Origin: Brienomyrus brachyistius
Taxonomy: Eukaryota; Chordata; Actinopteri; Osteoglossiformes; Mormyridae
Assembly: GCF_023856365.1 (NCBI RefSeq)
Contig: NC_064533.1
Location: 35,450,118 to 35,514,117 of the forward strand
Length of the DNA stretch: 64,000 nt
Direction: 5' to 3'
In this document: one piece after another, positions 35,601-47,972 of the stretch
How the letters are laid out: each line of letters begins with the position of its first letter
Numbering within the stretch: position 1 is the stretch's first letter
Notes under the pieces: model-generated
The model's input: the letters and a program-made list of their open reading frames with translations, nothing else
What the model was told of the DNA's origin: nothing
Database searches by the model: none
Program-made: the position numbers and the translations under genes

Positions 35601-38600
35601 CAGTACAGGGAGAACATGCAAACTCTACACGCACAGAGTGAAGTACCTGCGCAGTACGGGGAGAACATGCAAACTCTACACACACAGAGTGAAGTGCCTG
35701 CGCAGTACAAGCAAACTCCACGCACACAGTGCAGAGGTATCAGACTGCAGTGCTACCTCACTGCGGAAAAAACACCTAACTATATATGAATCGCAGTCAG
35801 CTTTTGTCATAATGGCAACGTCAGTCCCTCTTGGAATGCGGTCATATAAGTGCTGAACTTTGTATAATGGGATATTAGTAATGCTTTGTCTGAGTAACTT
35901 TCAGTTACTACTAAATAACAAGTCAGGAATTAATATAGTTACTGCTTGTAATACACAAACCTTCATGATTTATTAATGACGATAATGAACATGGGATCAG
36001 TACTTAACAAACACTTACTGGTTACAGTTACTGGTTAGTTACCACATTATGTAAAGGTATATTACAACAAGATTTGTGCCCCCTCAAGTAAATTGTTACT
36101 AGGACGTTGGGCTATTCTTCAAGAAGAATGTTTTTTTGAAAGATGACTGAGGAGGAAATTTGCTTAGTACTCTGCATTCCAGACCTTATCCTGATGGTTC
36201 AGTGTCTAGATTTTGTGACTGAGATGGTCAAGGAAGGCATTCACTGTGACATCATTCTGGATCCCTCACCATGTTTAACAGTTGGTGTTCTCCAAATAAT
36301 AACCCATCAGAGCAGGTCTGGGGCTTACTGGTCTGGGTCTGGTGCTTACTGGTCGGGGTCTGGTGCATACTGGTCTGGGTTTGATGCTTACTGGTCTGGG
36401 TCTGGTGCTTACTGGTCTGGGTCTGGTGCTTACTGGTCTGGATCGTGTGCTTACTGGTCTGGGTTTGATGCTTACTGGTCTGGGTCTGGTGCTTACTGGT
36501 CTGGGTCTGGTGCATACTGGTCTAGGTTTGATACTTACTGGTCTGGGTCTGGTGCTTACTGGTCTGGATCGTGTGCTTACTGGTCTGGGTTTGATGCTTA
36601 CTGGTCTGGGACTGGTGCTTACTGGTCTGGGTCTGGTGCATACTGGTCTGGGTTTGATGCTTACTGGTCTGGGTCTGGTGCATACTGGTCTGGGTTTGAT
36701 GCTTACTGGTCTGGGTCTGGTGCATACTGGTCTGGGTTTGATGCTTACTGGTCTGGGTCTGGTGCTTACTGGTCTGGGTCGTTTGCTTACTGGTCTGGGT
36801 TTGATGCTTCTTATACTAGGTTATGTATCTTTAGTCATGGACACAAGTGGTTTCCAAACAGCAACTTCAGCTGTCTGTCCCTATTGATGAACTTTGACTT
36901 TCTGCCTCTGTTCCTTTTTGCTGATGCAGTTTATGCATCTTTCCCCTGACTCAGTATATCATTTTGAAGTTTTTTTTCTGAATGGTACCCTGATAATTTG
37001 GATACTGACTCTTTGGCCTCTTCAGAGGCCTGTTAGCTGTCGCATGTCGTTTTGAAACCCTCACATATCAAAATGCTGATTGTTAGGCTGTTTATATCTG
37101 TCACACATTTATTTATTTATTTTTGTTTTATTTTGTCCACTCCTTTTATGTGGAAAATGCAATCAGTTAAATGTTATTCTACTTAATAACCAAACAGTGG
37201 CTACGTGCGGATGATTTTCACTTTCATTCATTCAGAAATGACATGTGTAGGTCATGTCTGCGGCTCTCCTCTACCTTGCAGATGGAGCTGACGGAGGCTG
37301 CCATGACACACAAGAGTGAACAGGCCCACAAACCTGCCTCTTCTCCAACCTTAGCCCCGGCACAGCCACCCGCTACCAGCCCCATGTTCACTGTGACCAC
37401 TGCTGCAGGAGTCAGCCCCACAGCTCAGGGAACCAATGATAAGACAGAGGCAATGGAAACAACCTCCAAGGGATCCACTGTGCGGCCTACAGTGGCATCT
37501 GGCCCACCAATCAGAGAAGAGTATGGCTACATTGTGACCAATCAGGAGTACGTACCATGTCCCCCTCCAGTCCTCCTTCCTGTCTTCGGTCCAGCCCATG
37601 TCTCTGTGCCGCATCTGAAGTTTGGCCCTGTGTCATTTCTCTGTTAGCAGTTTCAGTGCAGGACACTTTTACCTGCGTGTTTGTGTGTGTTGTGGGGGCG
37701 GATATTACCAAAAACACTCCATGGCTTCCTGTTTCCCCACAGACCCCTGAGTTTATTTGATGGCGTGCGTCTGCTGGAGACCTTGGCTGAGAGGATCCAC
37801 CTAACCACCAGCACCTTCATCAACATCAGGTAGGATGACCCCGCATGTTCCCCAAAGCCTGTCCTCACATAAACACAGATGGCCTGATGTTTGAGCTTCC
37901 TGTTGCACAATTCCTGTAATAAACCGCATGGAAGAGAGTGCCTGAATCAAATCCAAGAGTTGAAGGCATCTCAAATGGCCACGGCCCACCCCGCAGCGAC
38001 CGACTTGGACTTCTGTGTGTGCACACATGTTTGTGTATGGGTGTCTGAACTGGCTGTTCTGTCTGTGCCTTGCAGCGTGGTCGGTCCTGCCCTGACGTTC
38101 CGGATTCGGCAGAACAGTCAGAACCTGAGTGCGGAGGACGTGGCTGAGAAAGCCGGTGAGTAGCAGCTCTGCTTTTCACGTGTGAACATGGCTAGAATCC
38201 TGGAAACGTGTTAAAAGCAGAAGATTACAGAGCAAGCGAGTTTCTTCCTACTGATCATCCAAACACAGATATAAGGAGGCTCAGGAGATCAGTGCAAATC
38301 GACTGAATTCTCTGTAGATTTTTGCCTTTTTTTTCTTACGACCATGGTCTCCATCTTGATGTTAGCATCTGTCTATGTGTTTGCCGCAGTCTGTCCATTA
38401 TGTTGTTGTTATACTGTCGGAGGTATTTAAGGCACAGCTGAAGGTGGGTGGCCTTTGGCCACACTTGGAGTGTTGGTTCACATGTCCAAGGCTGCCACTT
38501 CCAGTCTGATTCCAGCATCACAGGCTCCCTTCCCACGGCTCCTGTGGGTTTTGTCTCTAGCTTTTCCGGAAAGAATGGCTACAACCTTCCCCCATCAGAA

Positions 38601-41600
38601 AATAAATGGGACTGAAGTTTAAATTCAGTCTTTCTCTAGCTGCATGTTCATCTTTCATCTTTGACGTTTATCATCTTTACCTGTAAATATCAAAGAAGTA
38701 TCAAAGAACCAACTAATTATCTGGCTGATTCCTACTAGGAATATCTGTTCTTTCTATCTGTAGTGTATTTCAGAGGCTGGACAGCATTAAACATCAATCC
38801 CTTTCCCCCAGTATCTTTTCCTTTGAACAGTAGTTGGATGATGGTTTGAGTCCATTCATGTCAAACCTTATGCTGTTTCTACCAGTTTCTATAGAGAATG
38901 ACAAAGCAGCCAAAATAAAACACTGGTTGTTCTAGTAATCCATGGAAATCCTAAAGTGCTGGCAATAAGTACTATTGTATAGTTACATTTCTGTAATTAG
39001 GACACTGGCTGAAATATACTTGAAATTGTGAGTGATTACTATTAGATTGGGGGAAAAAAGTCTGACTTTGTGATCTATACCGGTAACAGTCTTTGATTTC
39101 CACATCTATAGTCCAGGTAATGTAGTCATGACCTTACAGTTGTTACAGTGATTGTATCTCTGCATGCAGTGTAGGCAATGTTCCTATAAATATAAATGTG
39201 AGCCGTGTCACTGCGTAGTGTTGCTCCCTTGCACATCTCACCCTGTTCCACACTGAATAGCATCTGCTCAGACACTCGTAACGTGTCGTGTCCTATTATC
39301 TGTTCACAGTGGCAGAGAAGACGTTCCTGGAGTCTGAGACGGGCTTGAAGATCATCCAGACGGGCGTAGGGGAGGTAGGGAGTGCTTGCTTTCTGCTGAT
39401 TCCCGGTGTGCTGTCGGGGCGAAGGGGGCATGTGGATCAGACACTGCGCTTCTTGCCAGGCTGGCGTTGGGTAGAGGCGAACGCTGACAGAGGGCCGCTC
39501 TCTCAGCTGTAAGCTGCGAGAAAGCCAGATGAATGCAGTGAGCTGCAAAGCTACTAAGAATTAGTCGATTCTGTCTTTTATTGAGAACAACGGGCTCCTT
39601 GTGCGATGGCTGCACTCCTTCGCTCTTTTCACTAAACTCTCCTCCTCGCAGCCTGTATACACGTACAGCCTTTAGCAGTATCACCTCCTCGCTCCCTCTC
39701 CTTTTCCCCAGTGCGTCTCTCTCTGTCTCCCCCCGGCATTATCTTTCCTGTCATTCTCTAACTCTCCCTCTTTTTGTTGCTCCCAACTCCCTCTCTCTCT
39801 GGGCTTCCCTTTGTGCGCTCTTGCCTTCTCGCAGTTAGCGCGGCCCTTTCACTGCAGAATAATGTCTTTTGTTGCATCCTGCTGCTCATATTTTTTAATG
39901 ATCCCAGTTTGCTCGCCCGCTTGCTCTCTCTCACTCTCGCTGGCGGTTGGCTCTGCTCGCTGTGCTGCTGGCTGTTTTGTGTGTGCGCCTCTCAGTCCGC
40001 AGCTCCTGCCTGTCTGTGCCTCGAGCTGCGGACCTGGCTGCACCTGCCTCTATTCAAGCCCCTTTATTATGGAGGATACTCCCCCCTCCCCGTCCGCCCT
40101 CGCCTTTTCTTCCCCACTGATTCAGCTCATTTATTTACATTTTCTTGTTACCGTGGCCCCCTTTTCCGTGGCCCACGCTGAAAAGGAGCTGCCTGTCCAC
40201 GGCCCCTGCTGCGATCGACCTGCAATCTTGTTAATTGCAATACTGGCTCACTGCGCATTGCGGATGGTTTGGGCACCATTGTCATTCTGCATAAGTGAAC
40301 ACATACGCGTGAAGAAACACACACGCGTGCACACCCATACCACACACACACACACACACACAGCCAGACACACACACGCCACACCCACACACGCTACACG
40401 GCACGGTCATTTCGTTCAGCAGCAGAGGAATGGTGGAATATCAATGGGACAAAACAAAGATTGAAAGATGGACTCAATGTGACTGTGAGCTGCATGTTGC
40501 CGCCTTAATTCTCTATAATGAAAAAATGACTTTCTGTTTAGTGTCGTATCTGTACAACAGCATGAATGTGTTTCTCTAATAATTCATGTTTCTAATCGCC
40601 AGTTTTATACAATATGTGCTGCTGTATTTCCAACATCCTTTGCAGATTCTTTTCAGACTTGTGTTCTTGTATGGTCCTGCCCAGCTTCCTGTATTGTTGA
40701 ATCCAAGGTTCCTCTCTCACTAATCTTCTGCTCAACTATGCTGTCCTGATCTTCTGTGTCAATGCATCTTTCGCATTCTTGGAATCAGTATTTGAAAATC
40801 ATTTGTTGTACTGGTAAAAAGCAAAACAGATGCAACGAAATAAATTACTTTCCCTCATCGCATACTTCCAGCAAGGCCGCATATATGATCTCAATCTGAT
40901 AACCTTAGGTGCTGTTGTATTGTTCCTGATGGCGTTCAGGGGCCCTGAACTTTAATCTTGCAGTTCTGGTGTCTAATATGCAGCGACACCTGTCACAGCA
41001 TCACAGGAGGCTGACCTTGTGAGGGCGTGTGGCCTCCCACCAGCAGGGGGCAAATATATTAGAAACAAAAGTAATCTGGCGTCTCGCACAAATGAAACAA
41101 TGGCCATTTACTGATGCTGCATTGCTTTTCATCATTTGTCTCTGTCAATCTGGAATCTGTAAGACTCACGTGATGGATCATTGGACCCTTAATGATGCTG
41201 AGTTAACCAAACACGTCAAGGGGAAGCTTTCTTTATGGATAATACAAGCTGTAATGTTAACTGAATCCTTTTTATCTGCTTAGATAGATGTTAATAGGTC
41301 ACAATGGTAACAGGATTATGGGTATGATTCCCACCCTTGGCTTCCCGTGTGTGGACTTAGCATGTTCTCTCAATATCTGTGTGGGTTTTGTAGAGTCCCC
41401 TTGTAGCATGCAGGTAGGTTAAAATTGGTGTCCCTAAAATTGCCCATGGTGTGTGTGAGCGTGTGCCCTGTGATGGACTGACATGCCATGCAGGGTGTGT
41501 CAGGCTTTGTGCCCTGTGATGGACTGACATGCCATGCAGGGTGTGTCAGGCTTTGTGCCCTGTGATGGACTGACATGCCATGCAGGGTGTGTCAGGCTTT

Positions 41601-43359
41601 GTGCCCTCTGATCCTTGTACTAAGTAAGTGGTTAATGGAAGATGATGGCTATGAACTGTAGGGCCATATAGAATCAGAATCAAAGAACCAGAATCAGGTT
41701 TATTGGCCAAGTGCGTGTGTGTTATAGATCCACTAGTTTTTACTTTGGTAGAGTACATGTCTTTTTGTGATCTGACTACATATTCACTGGTACTGTGTAA
41801 TTATGATAGTAGACTTATAGTTCACTGAGGAGGTGACAATAAACAAAGGCTGTCGTTATTCTGGTCAACTACAGCAGGCAAAACCTTAGTACAACAGTGA
41901 TGTGTATATATACAATTTATATAAGTCTACTTGGTTCGATCTTCCAGTGTTCAGGAGTTCTTAACTTCCATGCAAAAATGCCAAGGTTATTGGCATTGTT
42001 TCTTAAAAAAGCTGTTTTATAATGGAATTTCTGTCTTTATTTTCTTAGGATGAAAGTTTGGATTCTGACTCAGAAGAAGGCTTTTTTTTCTTTCAAAGAG
42101 GTGCTCTAGTTAGTGACTCATTCTCCAATAAATACTCAAGGACACCATTTCTCTTAAACTAAGTCAAAAATGGACTCCCCCCCTTCTTCCCTCCCCATTT
42201 CCATCTCTCCCGCTCTTTTTGTGCCATAAACAGCCCATCCTGAACCATCTCCCCCACAGCACCCCCACCAATCACCATCAGCAGCATGTAGCGCCGTAGC
42301 CACGGCAACGCCTTTTGATGTGACAAGTGGCGTTGGTGGCTGAATGGGGCAGCGCTTTGCGAGCAAGCAGGGCCTCCAAATTAGCCGAGGGACCGCGGCA
42401 CAGAGCGCTCTGTCTCCTGCTCTTCTTTCCCGGCTGCTTTAGGTAACCCGCTTTTATCCGCTCTATAGTAGAACTTAACATTTGGTTTTATGAGAGCTTC
42501 TTCTTCCCATTTATCTTACGCATCATTGTTGTTTATCGTAAATGAATCAAATCTGCAGAAAGTGCGCAGTTTAGCCGTTTGTCTTTTGGACGTGTGTCGT
42601 TTTCGGGGAAAGCGCATGATGTTAAGTAGCGTGCTGGAAATGCACAGCCGGCGTTTTCTCGCCGCGTCTCCATCGCTTCTTACCCGGTGAGCGGCGCCGC
42701 TCCGCGAGGTGCGCTCGGGTGAGTCAGATTCCCTTGCTTATGAACCTCTGGCTAAGTACACTTTTAATACTTAATACGAGCTTATTTTTAAAGTACATTT
42801 TGAATGTTTTTACTAGACTGCGGTGCAGTGTAGCGCAGGCCGACCTGACAGATACTGGGGTGTCCAAGCGCTTCCCTGCAGTTCGTACTTTATTTCTGTC
42901 TGGTTGTAGGTTATCTAGGTTAACGTTCATCATTCTAAAAAAATACGGTAAAATGAATTACATTCTTCCATCTACTGATAGATTTTCCTCGCGGGGTTAC
43001 CGTTTATAAATTGTGATGAATATGATATTGCAATAAGAATGCATTTCCTCTTACTTCACTGGATTTTTTTGTACTAATGTTGAAACATTGAATACTTGGT
43101 TCTGTTTAAATACAACATTTCATATCAAATCATAATGTTCAATGCATAAGAATGGAGTAGTTTAATGCTAAAATCATCTCCATTAAGAGAAGAGAAAAAT
43201 GTAACGAAATGAGGCGAAATGTAATTTTTTACCGACCATCTTTTCGAAGCCTAGTGTGATACAGCTTACTGTCCGCGGACAAAAATATTGGAAATGTAAT
43301 CAAAAAGTAATTGCAGTATAGCAATTATAAACGTAAAGTTAAACAGACGCTACTATATC

Positions 43360-43415
<56 letters not shown>

Positions 43416-43514
43416 ATTTTCATGCACTTATCATAGTCAGAGGGACCTGAAGTCTGTCTTAAGGCAGCATAGGACATAAGGCTGAAGTACACCCTGGATG
43501 GGATGCGAGTTGTA

Positions 43515-43585
<71 letters not shown>

Positions 43586-46061
43586 TAGCAATTTAGAGAC
43601 ACCAGGTATCCTGACTACATGGGAGAAAACTGAAGAACATGGAGGAACGAGTGTTATTTACTGAACCACTGTGTTGTAATAATAATAATATTATCTATCC
43701 AATTAAAATGGGAAATAAAACTAATATGTAGACATTTTAAAGATGAATATTTTCAATTGTCATAATACATATTATGATCAAATTTAATAAAATATATTCT
43801 GAATGGAAGTGTCTTAGATATATGATATAATGATGAAATGATAGCAACCAACCAGTTATCACTGCTTGTACTTGATGAAATGATCCCTTATTGTCACTTT
43901 TCATTCAGTCCATTGAAACTGACCAGTGTCAGGTGTGTATGAGAGCTACATGTACTGCTTTGTGCCTCTTGTCCGGAAGGGAGATGACTTACCTGTCAAC
44001 TTAATGAAGGTAGTTTTTCAGTTCCAGCTAAAACAAAGAGCTAATGCACTACTGAAAATAGCAGATGTTACGTAGTTGTCACAGAAATATATTCTGCATT
44101 CATGTTCTTGTCATTAGTTTCCCCCGAACTACTTACCGTTACATCTGCTGTGGTTGTTAGCTGTTGCTGTTGACCAAAATGTATGGAGCTTCTATTGTTT
44201 TGGGTTTAAAAATTAATATCCATCGTGACACCATGCATGTCAGACACAAAGGCTCTTAGGTCTGCAGAAGGATGCAGGTCGTCAGGTTGCGATCGTGGGT
44301 GATGGTGTGTAGTTCACGGATGTGGGGTCACTCTTGTGTATGTCAGTGACAAACATATGCTATTAAAACAATATATATATATATATTGAAGCCACAGTGT
44401 AGTTGTACTCAAATTTGTTTGGAAATATCATAAAAAAAAAATCCATTTTGAAAACAGTTTCCCCATAGAATGAGCTGTAAAATATTTATATTATTTCAAA
44501 ATTCTAGCAAACACCTGCTGTTTCCTAATACAATTTTCAGCCGAGCTTCTAGTTTGTTTTAAAAGTACAGTGCTTAGTTTTGTGCATAAATGTTGCTCAT
44601 CAGTGGAGAAAGAATATATTTTTTGTCAAAAATAATGGCTTAGGAAAGACCAGAAAGCAGCTTGTTAGGGACGTGATACAAATGCATAACTGTTTTAATA
44701 TTGAAATTGACACATTTTGCCACATTGTGGCATTTAAATGCAGTAAATGGGTGTTATGGGGAAATGGCTGTTTCTCTGGGCCCGACCGCTGCCTTTCTTG
44801 CCTCATAGCAGCTCGAGTCCCAGCTGCTGAGTGAGCCGGGATGCCTGTCATCTTGCTATTTGCAAAATTGGGTCATTTTTGTTCTGTGATTTTAAGGACA
44901 TCTGCTGAACAAAAATCATTTTCAGAGTTTTTGTACAATTTTCAAAATGATTTTCTGAGTTATTTTATGCTGTGTGTGGTTTACCTAAATGTCATTTAAG
45001 TTATTATGATAGAAAATCAGCAGTGTGTTATTTAAAAGAAAACCGTCTTTTTTTCTTCAATTTATGAAATTCATTTTTCAAGTAGTATACCTCCATATTC
45101 TTGACATTTGTAAAAGTCATATAGTGTAAAACATGAATATGGTATATATGACATGGAATGTCATTTCGTCCAACCCTGAAAGCAAAATGAATTTTTATTA
45201 TAAAGCTATCTCAACAAATTTTGTGTCACGGTGGTTATTTTCTCAGCAAATACTGAGGCAGAACATAAGTGTACCATGAAAACCTTTATGTTTCAAACTG
45301 GACGATGCCCTCGCATTCGTGATTGTGATGGACAGCATCTTGTGTTACGCAGCTGTGGTGTGTATGGAGTGTGTTTGATGTACCTTATATGTTCGTGTGG
45401 GTACTGCTGGGAAATCTCACACATTGCCAACATTGCTTTTAATTCCCTCTCCCACATTCTTTCCGTGACACTCAGGTAGGATGGTTGCTATAGTTACAGG
45501 GGTCAGTGCTATCTGGGTGATCGTGGTGATGTAATGGTCTTGTGGCTCATTCGTATACCATCTTCTGTTGATATTCACCTGTATGGAAAAAGGATGGATG
45601 GATGGATGGATTCTAGACAGCACTAGAAAATAAATGGGGCTTCCTTGTGTTAGAGACTGTTGGGTCCCAGTTGGGTGGGTGTTTTGTTTGATTACTTATA
45701 TATCCCCTTTTAATAAACCAATAAGAAATTAATATAAGATGTTAAAAGTAAAGGAAGAGACAGCCAGTGGTTCTTCGTCTTATACAGTAAAAATGAAGAG
45801 GAAATAAAATGACCAATTTCTCCAGACAGATGGGAGAGTGTGACGGGTAATATGGGAGATAACTTATGGATGATTGCGTTGGATCTCTGCGCGACCTCTG
45901 ACCCCCGAAGCCTGACCTCTTGCATTATGATGCAGATAGTGGTGGCCTGTTTGCTCTGACCTTCCTTATCCTCCTAAATTAAAGCTCACAGTCACAGATG
46001 TGCAGCGGCTCCAACACACATCACACAGAGAAAAACTCACGTGTGCGCTCACACACACACG

Positions 46062-46099
<38 letters not shown>

Positions 46100-47934
46100 C
46101 AACCCTAATCCCAGAAATGACGACCTTAGCCATAAGTAACCAAACAAAATACAAGTCTTTTGGCATTTTTAGTTATTTGATTATATTCACAGACTTTTAT
46201 GAAACTGAGTTTCCCCTTGTGGGGACCAAAAAAATGATCCCTATAACGTCAAAATAAGAGGATTTTATCATATTGTGGGGACATTTGGTTCGCCCAACAT
46301 AATATATACATAACCCAAACAGACACACACACGCACGCTATTGTGATTTGGGAGGTTTTATTTATTATTCATGCCGTGGTTGTTTATGTACGCTGGAATA
46401 CCGATTATAAGGATGAACAGTGGGTTAGCAGAATGTTAAGGTCTTTGTCTGGTGTCCGCTTCGGAGTCGGCGGTGTGGATGCGTGGGTCTGCAGGTGAAG
46501 CCGGAGAGCACTGAGTGTGACTGGCGAGCTGGGTTTGCAGGAAATGTCCTAGGGCCTCACATCTCTCTTTTCTGAGGGGCATTATTATTTTTATTATTAT
46601 AATTATTATTCATTTATAGTAGCTTGTGGTCAGAGCTGAGCCAGTACCTTGCTCGTCCCTTTCTGTGTCGGCTGGATTTGCCTCTCACTTCTCCTCCACA
46701 CAGACAGGCAGTTAAAACTCATTTTGCTGTTTAAAAGGCTACAGGCGAAGACATACATGTTACATTAGCTTACAGGACAGCGTGTCTCTCTGCTGCAGAA
46801 GGTCAGTAGCCCTGGCCTTAAATCGCCCGGCCTCTTTAGCGGGCAGGTAGCTGGGTGCTTTTCCCAAAGCCGGAGCCCTTTATTCTCACATGCCCCCCCG
46901 GCTGCCCCCCCATCACTACTGCCCCAGTGCTTCCATCTCCGTATTCTGGTGCCTGCGCCCCTTCACCTTCTCACCTCTCTGTCTCCAGGGCTGCTTGCTC
47001 CCTCGTTCCCTGGGCTTCTATCTGACCCCCCCCCCCCCCCCCACACACTGTCTCCGCCTCTGGCTCTCTGTTTGTTAGCCAGCCTGGGTAACCCCGGGGA
47101 GCCTTTGTGCCCCTGTCCAGACTGGGCTGCCTCGGAGGTTCTGTCCTGGCTGTTCTCGCCCAGCCTAAATGCCTGTCAGTCTCTCTTTTTTTGGGCCCCC
47201 CGCTGGGGGAGCAGGTGACGTGCCCTTCCCCCACTTCACGCTCCCCCCCCCTCGCCCCATGGTCCAGTTGCACGCTGCCCACCCCCACACATTCCAGGGG
47301 CCCACAGGGATTGGGGGAGCACTGAGTTCTCAGAGGGGGGCTGCAAGTGACAAGGGGCAGGCCAGGACTCTGGGAGGTTAGGGGGCAGGTTGGGGAAGCG
47401 CAGAGGGGGAGGGGAGCAGGGTGGATGGGCGGCGGATGGAGGAAAAGGCCAGCGGATGAAATTTCGAGAAAGAAATTTACTTTACGGACGTGCTGTGAGT
47501 GAGACCGCTGCCCGTGCAGCAGAATCCCGCCTTTCTGTGGCTTCTATGTACCTGTTGTCACCCTGCCATCCATTCGAGTTTCCTGCGGTTATGCCGGCTT
47601 CCCTGAGCCGTAGGCTCTAGATGCAGACACACGCCTGGACACGGCTACCACAGTGACGCGTAGAAGCATGCGCGGAGCACGAGAAGGGGCAGGGGCAGAG
47701 CGAGCAGGGGCTTCGTTCTGCCCGCGTACTTGGGCATAACTGCAGCACCCCTCTTCTGCTGCTGATGGACAGGGATTACGCGAAGCATTCTGCCGTCGTC
47801 ATGGCAGCGGCAAAGCCCATTCTCCACTTTCCCGCTGAAACGCCCAAGACACCATGGCAACGTTAACGGACTTGGGGAAGGGGGGGGGGGGGTCTGTGCC
47901 ATCATTGTTCCCTCCCACCAACTCTTTGTCCTTT

Positions 47935-47972
<38 letters not shown>

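Noticed and set aside
35441..35730. Regularly spaced repeats resembling a CRISPR array
   Set aside because: The units are directly adjacent with no unique spacers, in an intron of a vertebrate gene. It is a minisatellite.
35425..35856. 143-codon and 114-codon frames with 17-residue repeats
   Set aside because: They are translations of the 51-bp minisatellite derived from a dispersed repeat.
36143..36949. 268-codon open frame with YWSGSGA repeats
   Set aside because: It runs through a 21-bp intronic minisatellite in ptprn. The period keeps every frame open, both strands show similar long frames, and there is no domain or splice support.
39774..40464. 135- and 217-codon frames in ptprn intron 11
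   Set aside because: Pyrimidine-rich low-complexity sequence followed by CA repeats. No domain is recognisable, and the frames overlap each other in different phases.
46949..47325. Several overlapping frames in GC-rich sequence
   Set aside because: Low stop density from base composition only. There is no consistent frame, splice signals or known domain.
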